Below are positions 24,101 to 29,619 of a stretch of DNA of 29,619 nt, in pieces. Made by a program: the position numbers and the translations under genes. The notes under the pieces were generated by a model that saw nothing but the letters and a program-made list of their open reading frames with translations, did not search any database and was not told where the DNA came from. Each line of letters starts with the position of its first letter. Positions within the stretch are counted from its first letter, which is position 1. The DNA is from an uncultured Oscillospiraceae bacterium (GTDB lineage: Bacteria > Bacillota > Clostridia > Oscillospirales > JAAYXM01), in the NCBI GenBank assembly GCA_934646115.1, contig CAKUEM010000022.1, positions 1 through 29,619 on the forward strand, written 5' to 3'.

Positions 24101-24758
24101 CATGGATCTGCAAAAAACGGCGCGCGTCCGTCGCCTGTGCCTCAAGCGGCTCGACCTGCGCGGCAAGCTCCGCGATGATGTCGCGAATGCGGGTCAGATT
24201 CTCCTCGGTCGCACCGAGCCGGCGTTCCGCCTCCTCCTTGCGATGGCGGAATTTCGAGATCCCCGCCGCTTCCTCAAAAATCTCGCGCCGATCCTCGCTT
24301 TTTAAAGATAAAATTTCATCGATCCTGCCCTGCCCGATGATCGAATAGCCATCGCGCCCCAGACCGGTATCCATCAGTAGTTCATGAATATCGCGCAAGC
24401 GCACCATCTGGCGGTTGATATAAAACTCACTGTCGCCCGAACGGTAATATCTGCGCGTGATCGTCACTTCGTTATATTCCGTCGGCAGCACCCCGTCAGA
24501 ATTATCGATCGTAAGCGAAACCTCGGCATACCCCACCGCGCCACGCTTCTCCGTGCCGCCGAAAATCACATCCTCCATCTTACTGCCGCGCAGAGTTTTG
24601 GTGGACTGCTCGCCAAGCACCCAGCGAACCGCATCGGAAATATTCGATTTTCCGCTTCCGTTCGGCCCAACGATCGCCGTGATCCCGTCGCCAAAGGTGA
24701 GCTGAGTTTTATCGGGAAAAGACTTAAACCCTTGCAACTCCAAAGATTTTAAGTGCAA
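21183..24758 (-). CDS. smc: Chromosome segregation/condensation ATPase SMC
   Basis: A protein of about 1191 residues: N-terminal ABC half with Walker A GPNGSGKS (31-38), long coiled coil (about 170-500), hinge with GG-rich AGGSYTGGSAG (about 510-670), second coiled coil (about 680-1020) and the C-terminal half with LLSGGERAFVA (about 1090) and Walker B PFCVLDEIEAALDD (about 1115). Length and motifs are those of a full SMC. I chose TTG 24758 because it gives MHLKSLELQGFKSF, the normal family N-terminus, with GGAAG 8 bases upstream; the upstream ATG 24827 lies at the predicted transcription start and has no RBS, so it cannot be the main start. It heads the long gene string. Confidence 0.96.
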   Translation of the reverse strand: MHLKSLELQGFKSFPDKTQLTFGDGITAIVGPNGSGKSNISDAVRWVLGEQSTKTLRGSKMEDVIFGGTEKRGAVGYAEVSLTIDNSDGVLPTEYNEVTITRRYYRSGDSEFYINRQMVRLRDIHELLMDTGLGRDGYSIIGQGRIDEILSLKSEDRREIFEEAAGISKFRHRKEEAERRLGATEENLTRIRDIIAELAAQVEPLEAQATDARRFLQIHDELRGLEIDLWMHQLDRSRESLGKLQNDYQIACAQFERGKMTVDELYAEAERLAGAMRDKDAEIEQARERNFAAQNEKNEQQHEISVLQNTIENHNENIKRIAEELSEGKNRAGGLEAQLLERRAREEELAQQEASCIAETERLEHEIAQAAHSSDDAAAALQALQAERAEVEHALSDGQIRRSALMAALSAHTERCEELARQKQEQEQAEATARARREELARAKREAEETVASAGNILAGVALKQKKREEKCRAAADALAQQNGKYQALEHKLRLLRDMERDLEGFSHAVKLIHRAGERGELRGIRGTVAKLVRVPGEYTLAIETILGGALQHVVVEDERAAKAGISLLKSANGGRATFLPLTTIRGNVLRERDLASQEGFVGLASDLVSFEEEYRAVFENLLGRAVVVDHIDHASALARAFGYRFRVVTLDGQVVNAGGSYTGGSAGRSAGILSRASEIERLEQECKALSETLARLTEEKSEAEREAAKLRYDAEVYENDKRQAEDALLRAETELGHCRELLSAAQEAGEALSRELDEEKRKQTERNTELAQLNETIAAHEKERAQLDEKIDALMQGHDELARERSALTDKLSEQRSRIAAVRAERAELARALAELSALHDALAGDHERDRRLIEEYEEKKRALRQEIEARTAGIAAYDERIAQIEKEIAALSEQKLALEAQRNRKDKESKDKNDEILNLERERARLEGKISGAENEERQITDKLWETYELTITAAEALRRPIENMGELTARVSRLKGEKKKLGNVNLGAIEEYERVSERYGFLSAQRDDLETAKAELTGKIGDITAQMRDIFAAQFAVINQNFGETFAEIFGGGKAELSLDDPEDILQCGIEIRVQPPGKSLRTITLLSGGERAFVAIALYFAIMKVRPTPFCVLDEIEAALDDVNVARYANYLRKLTATTQFIVITHRRGTMEEADVLYGVTMQEQGVSKMLTISIAEVERELHMKLK

Positions 24759-24830
24759 CAACACCACTTCCGTTTCTTCTCGCAGCGCATTCTGCGCACA
24801 ATCGGCACGCGAAAGCGCTCTATTCATTTT

Positions 24831-24859
24831 ATTGTATCAATTTTCCGCACGTTTTGCAA
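24831..24859 (-). promoter_or_regulatory. Promoter of the smc-to-leuS gene string
   Basis: On the minus strand TTGCAA (24859-24854), 17-base spacer, TACAAT (24836-24831). Transcription should begin near 24824, at the ATG of the long smc frame, which argues for the internal smc start. Confidence 0.55.
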
Positions 24860-24884
24860 GAGCGACGCCGCGCAATTTTATACT
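24854..24884 (+). promoter_or_regulatory. Possible weak promoter of the small membrane protein gene
   Basis: TTGCAA (24854-24859) and TATACT (24879-24884) with a 19-base spacer, longer than optimal. The same TTGCAA box, being self-complementary, would be used by both divergent promoters. Confidence 0.3.
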
Positions 24885-24946
24885 TGACGCGGCGCGCAAA
24901 AAGAGGTAAAGTTTTGACAGAAGCATTACGGAAAGGGGCGCTGCGG

Positions 24947-25492
24947 ATGGCACAGCCGATCAAGCACAAAAAAGGGTCGCATCTGGTTGCAAAAACTCTT
25001 GCGCTCTTTTTTTCTGCCCTCCTGATTTTTTGCCTGCTCATTCCGATCCAGCGCGCCCGCGTGAATACAAAGCAGGAATACCGCGATTTGTTTCAATACA
25101 CGCGTACCGCTAAAAAATATTATTATGCGCTGCATGGCGCGCTTTCGAACTTAAACTCGATCTATACCGCGCTCGCCCCCGCCGTGCAGTCGCAAAGCGC
25201 CACGACGGTCGCATTTTCCGCGCTGCGCGCCGAGTCGGAGCTGCTTTCGATGCAGCGCTCGCTCGCGGCGCTCGCGGCAGACACGCGTTACTCGCTGCTC
25301 ATTATTCCCGATCCGGGCAACAGCGGTATCGTGGATGCGGTCAATGCGTCATATTCCGCGTATCTTGCGTATGCAAACTGCCTGCTCTCCGGCGAATATG
25401 ACAGCGCATCGTTTCAGGAGACGCTGCGCGAGACAAAGGCGGAAGCCTATGCGCAAAAGAACCGATTATATCAGCTTTTATTTGAGCAATAA
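24947..25492 (+). CDS. Small membrane-anchored protein of unknown function
   Basis: A 181-residue protein I do not recognise. A positively charged head (AQPIKHKKGSHLVAK) leads into one membrane segment (about 17-34, LALFFSALLIFCLLIPI), then an extracytoplasmic region that is helical and rich in A, S, L and Y (ALHGALSNLNSIYTALAPAV, ELLSMQRSLAALAADTR). It resembles a periplasmic-style helical sensor or scaffold in shape only. ATG 24947 has AAAGGGG eight bases upstream; a TTG at 24914 with AGAGG upstream is a close alternative, adding 11 residues. It is divergent from smc and ends in a shared terminator. rnc usually precedes smc in Firmicutes, so this neighbour is unexpected. Confidence 0.8.
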   Translation: MAQPIKHKKGSHLVAKTLALFFSALLIFCLLIPIQRARVNTKQEYRDLFQYTRTAKKYYYALHGALSNLNSIYTALAPAVQSQSATTVAFSALRAESELLSMQRSLAALAADTRYSLLIIPDPGNSGIVDAVNASYSAYLAYANCLLSGEYDSASFQETLRETKAEAYAQKNRLYQLLFEQ

Positions 25493-25497
25493 AGAGC

Positions 25498-25534
25498 AAA
25501 AGCCGCCGGCATCACACCTGCCAGCGGCTTTTTT
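25498..25534. terminator. Bidirectional intrinsic terminator
   Basis: Stem of nine plus four base pairs with one mismatch (25498-25511 with 25519-25532), T-run on the right and A-run on the left. It lies between the convergent membrane-protein gene and degV. Confidence 0.85.
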
Positions 25535-25553
25535 ATTTTCTATAAGGCAGACC

Positions 25554-26426
25554 TTACCGTCTGCTTCCGAGGAAGAAAAGCGCAACCGTGCCCGGACCGG
25601 AATGGCTGCCGATCACAGGACCGATGAAGTTGATCCTGCTGTCTGCAATTTTAAACTTCGCGCGCACCTGGTCTGCCACATACTGCGCATCGTCCTTCGC
25701 GTCGCCATGGCTGATGAAAATCATCTGCTGCTCCGGATCGACGCAGGTCTCCACCATCCGGGCGACCAGCGCATCCAGCGACTGCCGCCTGCCGCGCACC
25801 TTAGAAACCGGGATCAGATGCCCCTCGTCGTCCACATGCAGAACCGGCTTGATGCCAAGCAGCGTGCCGACAAAAGCGGTCGCGCCGGAAACGCGCCCGC
25901 CGCGCTTTAAGTGGTTGAGATCATCGACCGTAAACCAGTGGCACAGACGCAGCTTGTTTTCCTCAAGCCATGCCGCGACCTCATCAAGGCTTTTGCCCTC
26001 TTTGCGCATCGTCGCCGCGTAATAGGCAAGCAGCCCCTCGCCCATCGACGCCGCGAGAGAATCGACCACGCGGATCTTGCGATCCGGATATTTTTCAGAA
26101 AGCTCTTGCGCCGCAATGCATGCCGCATTATATGTCCCGCTCAGACCCGAAGAAAACGCAAGATAAAGAATATCCTGTCCCTCTTTCAGTAGCGCTTCAA
26201 ACCGCTCCTCAAACACAACCGGATTGATCTGCGACGTGCTCGACGTCGCGCCGCGGCGCAGCAGATCATAAAAGCTGTGAAACGGCAGCGTGCTGCCATC
26301 CGCAACATTTAAATACGTGCGGTTTGCAATATGGAATTCCATCGGGATCACAGTAATATCAAGCTGCTCGATCAGCGCGGGGGTCAGATCGCTCGTTGAA
26401 TCTGTAAGAAACACATAATTTGCCAT
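25554..26426 (-). CDS. DegV family fatty-acid-binding protein
   Basis: A 290-residue DegV (FakB-like) protein that binds a fatty acid, in relatives to present it to the FakA kinase. Family marks: FLTDSTSDLTPALIEQLD (6-23), SGLSGTYNAACIA (about 90), a central HWFTVDDLNHLKRGGRVSG and C-terminal GPVIGSHSGPGTVALFFLG. ATG 26426 follows GGAG with 7 bases between; the longer frame to 26507 has no family sequence. No FakA gene lies in the window. It is monocistronic with a possible promoter at 26522-26551. Confidence 0.95.
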   Translation of the reverse strand: MANYVFLTDSTSDLTPALIEQLDITVIPMEFHIANRTYLNVADGSTLPFHSFYDLLRRGATSSTSQINPVVFEERFEALLKEGQDILYLAFSSGLSGTYNAACIAAQELSEKYPDRKIRVVDSLAASMGEGLLAYYAATMRKEGKSLDEVAAWLEENKLRLCHWFTVDDLNHLKRGGRVSGATAFVGTLLGIKPVLHVDDEGHLIPVSKVRGRRQSLDALVARMVETCVDPEQQMIFISHGDAKDDAQYVADQVRAKFKIADSRINFIGPVIGSHSGPGTVALFFLGSRR

Positions 26427-26521
26427 AAGAGCATCTCCTTTCATCAACAAAACCTTATCATCCAGGCATCGTTGCCTACGCAGCGCGCGGCAGAGCCCAC
26501 TTATCATATTGATTATTTATT

Positions 26522-26551
26522 ATTTTAACACGAAACCGCCCCAAATTGCAA
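26522..26551 (-). promoter_or_regulatory. Possible promoter of degV
   Basis: On the minus strand TTGCAA (26551-26546), 18-base spacer, TAAAAT (26527-26522). The leader to ATG 26426 would be about 90 bases. Confidence 0.35.
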
Positions 26552-26572
26552 TCTGTTTTTTTATAATTGTAC

Positions 26573-26598
26573 AAACGCCTCCATGATTGGGCGTTTTT
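26573..26598. other. Small hairpin in the degV-HAD intergenic region
   Basis: AAACGCC (26573-26579) and GGCGTTT (26590-26596) form a 7-bp stem with a ten-base loop, followed by TT and G. It could be a weak terminator-like or protein-binding element. The role is unknown. Confidence 0.3.
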
Positions 26599-26654
26599 GT
26601 CCAAACCAACAAAGATATACAGGATTCGCGCGCGCAAGTTAGCAATTTTAGCGC

Positions 26655-26683
26655 TAGACGCGCGGCGTATTTTCAGGCATAAT
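26655..26683 (+). promoter_or_regulatory. Probable promoter of the HAD phosphatase gene
   Basis: TAGACG (26655-26660), 17-base spacer, CATAAT (26678-26683). An 8-bp palindrome TAGCGCTA (26649-26656) touches its -35. Transcript start near 26690. Confidence 0.45.
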
Positions 26684-26728
26684 AAAGGGTGTATTTTTTA
26701 AAAAACTGTAAGGACGTGCTAACGACTC

Positions 26729-27397
26729 ATGACGTACCAAGCTGTATTGTTCGACCTGGACGGGACGTTGACCGATCCATTCGAAGGCATTACAAAATCG
26801 GTTCAATATGCGCTCGCGCACTTTGGCATTAACGAGCCAAACCTTTATCAATTAAAGCATTTCATCGGTCCGCCGCTCAAACAGACAATTGAGGCGACCT
26901 ACAATCTGACTCCGGAGCAGGGCGATGAAGCACTGCGCAAATATCGTGAGCGTTTTTCCATCAAGGGTATTTATGAAAACAAGCTCTATTGCGGCATTCA
27001 CAGTCTGCTTGAGGAGCTGCGCGCAAACGGCGTGCGCTGTGCGATCGCGTCCTCCAAGCCGCATTTTTACATTCATAAGATCCTGGTGCATTTCGGGATC
27101 GATGAATTTTTCGAGGCGGTCACGGGCAGTGAGCTGGACGGGCAGCGCACCGATAAGGCAGAGGTGATCACCCATGCCCTTTCACAGCTCGGGCTGAGCG
27201 CGAAGGACCGTGTGGTCATGGTGGGCGACCGGATCCATGATGCGATCGGCGCGCAGACCGTTGGCATCGATTTCATCGCGGCAGGCTATGGGTATGCAGA
27301 GCCGGATGAATTTATGAATACCCCACACGTTGCATTAGTAAACTCTGTTTTAGAATTAAAAAACTTTTTATTAGACGAGAAAGCGCCAAATTCCTAA
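26729..27397 (+). CDS. HAD-superfamily hydrolase, phosphoglycolate phosphatase-like
   Basis: A 222-residue haloacid-dehalogenase-type phosphatase. Motif I DLDGTLTD with nucleophile D9 and acid D11, motif II in AIASSKPH (about 111), a lysine in DKAEVITHAL and motif IV VGDRIHDAIGA. The GITKSVQYALAHFGI cap start is like that of the Gph/PpaX and pyrimidine-5'-nucleotidase-like branch; the exact substrate is not predictable. ATG 26729 has AAGGA about 15 bases upstream, a long spacing, so initiation may be weak. Its last codons form the left arm of its own terminator. Confidence 0.94.
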   Translation: MTYQAVLFDLDGTLTDPFEGITKSVQYALAHFGINEPNLYQLKHFIGPPLKQTIEATYNLTPEQGDEALRKYRERFSIKGIYENKLYCGIHSLLEELRANGVRCAIASSKPHFYIHKILVHFGIDEFFEAVTGSELDGQRTDKAEVITHALSQLGLSAKDRVVMVGDRIHDAIGAQTVGIDFIAAGYGYAEPDEFMNTPHVALVNSVLELKNFLLDEKAPNS

Positions 27398-27417
27398 GCG
27401 GAATTTCGCGCTTTTTT
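27380..27417 (+). terminator. Terminator overlapping the HAD gene's 3' end
   Basis: Stem 27380-27394 with 27400-27414 (15 bp, one C-C mismatch) whose loop holds the TAA stop (27395-27397), followed by a T-run. Confidence 0.8.
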
Positions 27418-27510
27418 ATTGATTTGCGCCGTCCACACCGGCGCTTTGTATAACCTGCAATTTTTCACACACAAGGGAAAGGTGGTGGTTTTCTTGCTTG
27501 CAGACAGGAA

Positions 27511-27652
27511 ATAAAGCGCCAGAACCGGGCGTATCCCGGTTGACGAGGATGGAGGGCATCGAAGTTTTCGGCGGATACCTCCCAATCTGCTGTGCCGCAG
27601 ATTGTTTGGCTGCGTGTTTTAAAACTTCCGGGCAACCGGATCGACAAAGAGC
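27511..27652 (+). ncRNA. glmS ribozyme (glucosamine-6-phosphate-activated self-cleaving riboswitch)
   Basis: The conserved core is plain: AAAGCGCCAGAAC start, a hairpin with AACCGGG/CCCGGTT arms, GACGAGGATGGAGG, ATCGAA, TTTTCGGCGGAT, CCTCCC, a P3-like stem AATCTGC/GCAGATT, a P4-like stem TTCCGG/CCGGA and the closing GACAAAGAGC. By comparison with the Bacillus subtilis and related ribozymes, cleavage should occur between A27515 and G27516. When glucosamine-6-phosphate accumulates, cleavage removes the 5' end and the downstream mRNA is degraded. It lies about 40 bases before the glmS ATG. I did not fold it; the assignment rests on conserved core sequence and position. Confidence 0.95.
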
Positions 27653-27691
27653 GCGCAGACGGCATGGATCATATTTTTGGAGGATCATATT

Positions 27692-29521
27692 ATGTGTGGA
27701 ATTGTAGGTTATACCGGGGCGCGCAACGCGCTTCCTATTTTAATGAACGGGCTGAAGAAGCTGGAATACCGCGGGTATGACTCGGCGGGTGTTGCATTTT
27801 TCACGGAGGATGGCATCGATCTTGTCAAAACCAAGGGGCGCCTTTCCGTGCTGGAGGAGAAGCTCGCGCCGGTCATGGACGTCCCCAGCCATTGCGGGAT
27901 CGGCCATACCCGCTGGGCAACGCACGGCGAGCCGACGGATATCAACTCGCACCCGCAAAGCAATGCGCGCGGTACGATCGCCGTGGTGCACAACGGAATT
28001 ATAGAAAATTATATGGAGCTGAAGGCGCGCCTGATCCGCCACGGCTATCAGTTCGTTTCTGAAACTGATACGGAGGTCATCGCGCACCTGCTCGACTTTT
28101 TCTATGTGGATGACATGATCGACGCGATGCTCAAGGTGATCACCACGGTGAAAGGCTCATACGCGCTCGGCGTTATCATGGAGGACCGCCCGTATGAGAT
28201 CATTACCGCGCGGCACGACAGCCCGCTTGTGATCGGTCTGGGCGAGGGCGAGAATTTTATCGCCTCTGACATCCCTGCCATTTTAGAGCATACGCGGAAT
28301 TTTCTGCTCATCGACGATGCGGAGGTCGCGCGCATCACGCCGGATTCTGTTACCATTTATGATGTGGATTACCATGAGATCAAAAAAGAACCGTTCCACG
28401 TGAATTGGAGCGTGGAAGCCGCAGAAAAGGGCGGTTTTCCGCATTTTATGCTCAAAGAAATTTTTGAGCAGCCGCACGCCGTGTGTGATACGGTCTCGCC
28501 GCGCATCAAGGACGGGAAGATCGATCTTTCCGAGCTTTCGATGAGCGATGAAGCGCTTGCCGCGATCGAGCGGATCCACATCGTTGCCTGCGGCTCGGCT
28601 GCGCATGTCGGCGTGGTCATCAAATATTTGCTTGAGCAGAATGCGCGCATCCCGGTCGAATGGGATCTCGCCTCAGAGTTCCGCTATCGCAGCCCGATCC
28701 TTGGCGAGCACGATCTCGCCATTATCATCAGCCAATCGGGCGAAACGGCGGATACGCTTGCGGCGCTGCGCGAGGCGTAGCGGCATGGCGTGCAGACACT
28801 GGCAGTCGTGAACGTGGTGGGCAGCACGATCGCGCGCGAAGCCGACCATGTTCTCTACACATGGGCCGGGCCGGAGATCGCCGTAGCGACTACTAAGGCG
28901 TATTCCACGCAGCTTGCGCTGCTCACTTTATTCGCGCTCAAGCTCGCCGCCGTTCGGGGTACGCTATCTGAGGCAGAATGCAGCCGTTTGGCGCAATGCG
29001 CGCTCACGCTGCCTGAAAAAATTGAGCAGGTACTTGAAAATAAAAATGACCTGCAATATTTTGCGGCGCGTTTCTGCAACCTGCGCGATATTTTCTTTAT
29101 CGGTCGCGGGCTGGATTATGCGGTTGCGATGGAAGGCTCGCTCAAGCTCAAGGAGGTCTCGTATATCCGAAGCGAGGCGTATGCCGCCGGCGAGCTGAAG
29201 CACGGCACGATCGCGCTCGTGCAGAATGATACGCTGCTGATCGCGCTTGCCACGCAGGAGGAGTTGATCGAAAAAATGATCAGCAATATCCGCGAGGTAA
29301 AGGCGCGCGGCGGGCGCGTGCTCACGCTGGCATTCGCGCGCGATGCAGAAAAGGTGCGCGGCGTGTCGGATTATCTGTTCCTCCTGCCGGATATGGAGGA
29401 GCTGTTTGCGCCGTCGCTCTCGGTCATTGCGCTGCAGCTGCTTGCCTATTATATTTCGGTAGAGCGCGGATGTGACGTGGATAAGCCGCGCAACCTGGCA
29501 AAGAGCGTGACCGTCGAGTAA
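27692..29521 (+). pseudogene. glmS: glmS, glucosamine-6-phosphate synthase, interrupted by an in-frame TAG
   Basis: One frame of 610 codons encodes full GlmS, which makes glucosamine-6-phosphate from fructose-6-phosphate and glutamine for peptidoglycan. ATG 27692 is set by GGAGG eight bases upstream and exposes Cys as residue 1 after Met removal (MCGIVGYTG). The glutaminase domain (about 2-230) and two SIS domains are present. The sugar-site loop SQSGETADTL is just before the break. Codon 363 is TAG (28778-28780), in the middle of SIS domain 1, followed in the same frame by RHGVQTLAVVNVVGSTIAREADHVLYTWAGPEIAV up to the stop at 29521. The usual residue there is lysine (REAK), so one base change AAG to TAG explains it. 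Open frames either side are 27692-28780 and from GTG 28790 to 29521. Could be a true mutation, sequencing error or a suppressed stop; not separable here. Confidence 0.9.
28778..28780 (+). other. In-frame amber codon inside glmS
   Basis: TAG at codon 363 of an otherwise complete GlmS frame, context GAG GCG TAG CGG CAT. Other genes in the window (leuS, the MFP gene) end in TAG, so TAG is a normal stop here and a genetic-code change is unlikely. Reinitiation at GTG 28790 is possible, but no good RBS precedes it. Confidence 0.9.
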
Positions 29522-29619
29522 TTCACCCGGTCGCCTGTGCAAAATCAGTCGGTCATTTTTTGCGGACAGTTCATACATGCTATCCTTTTCTGTTCTCTGC
29601 TCCTGCGTTTGCTCTCGTT

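Noticed and set aside
23286..24305. Plus-strand frame of 339 codons opposite the smc coiled coil
   Set aside because: Shadow of repetitive coiled-coil codons; no RBS or recognised domain.
27692..28780. glmS as two separate working genes split at 28780
   Set aside because: The break is inside SIS domain 1, not at a domain border, and the frame continues with no gap, so two functional subunits are not plausible.
28778..28780. TAG reassigned to an amino acid in this organism
   Set aside because: leuS and the membrane fusion gene end in TAG right where their families end, so TAG is a normal stop.

Overview
The window looks like chromosomal DNA of a low-to-mid GC Gram-positive, most likely a spore-forming Clostridia member (Oscillospirales- or Christensenellales-like). 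This rests on gene content (smc-ftsY, yhbY-nadD-yqeK-LCP-rsfS-leuS order, DegV, a glmS ribozyme, SLH surface protein, an LCP cell-wall enzyme), on Shine-Dalgarno sites of the AGGAGG type, and on a sigma-K-like sporulation promoter. The genus call is inference. I see no rRNA, tRNA, CRISPR array, prophage, transposase or attachment site.

Layout. 1-1111 (-): 5'-coding part of a protein of glycosidase-like appearance, cut by the window edge. 1348-2196 (+): cysteine-rich protein behind a sigma-K-like promoter, probably spore-associated. 2256-5626 (-): three-gene MacAB-like export operon (membrane fusion protein, ATPase, FtsX-type permease) with an extended -10 promoter and a palindrome over its -35 region. 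5901-8897 (-): a large secreted SLH protein, divergent from 9066-10790 (+), a 574-residue regulator with two XRE-like HTH motifs and a large uncharacterised C-terminal region. 10906-12138 (-): membrane-anchored HtrA protease. 12438-12617 (-): rpsU, missed by size filters, with a perfect consensus promoter.

12777-24758 (-) is one long housekeeping gene string read in the order smc, ftsY, sirtuin, rph, rdgB, yhbY, nadD, yqeK, LCP, rsfS, leuS. Gaps are 16 bases or fewer, except about 74 bases between the LCP gene and rsfS, and several genes overlap. It links chromosome organisation, protein targeting, NAD synthesis and NAD-dependent deacylation, RNA processing, nucleotide-pool cleaning, cell-wall polymer attachment and ribosome/translation control. 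A promoter at about 24831-24859 explains the string and moves the smc start inward. A small membrane protein of unknown function is transcribed divergently (24947-25492, +). Then come degV (25554-26426, -), a HAD phosphatase (26729-27397, +) and glmS (27692-29521, +) with its glucosamine-6-phosphate ribozyme.

The most striking point is that glmS carries one in-frame TAG at codon 363, in the middle of its first SIS domain, while everything else about it (ribozyme, RBS, catalytic residues, reading frame after the stop) is intact. Non-coding stretches of roughly 150-300 bases (1112-1347, 5627-5900, 8898-9065, 12139-12437, 26427-26728, 27398-27691) hold the promoters, terminators and ribozyme listed; outside those I see nothing else I can support. 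The last ~98 bases (29522-29619) show no gene.
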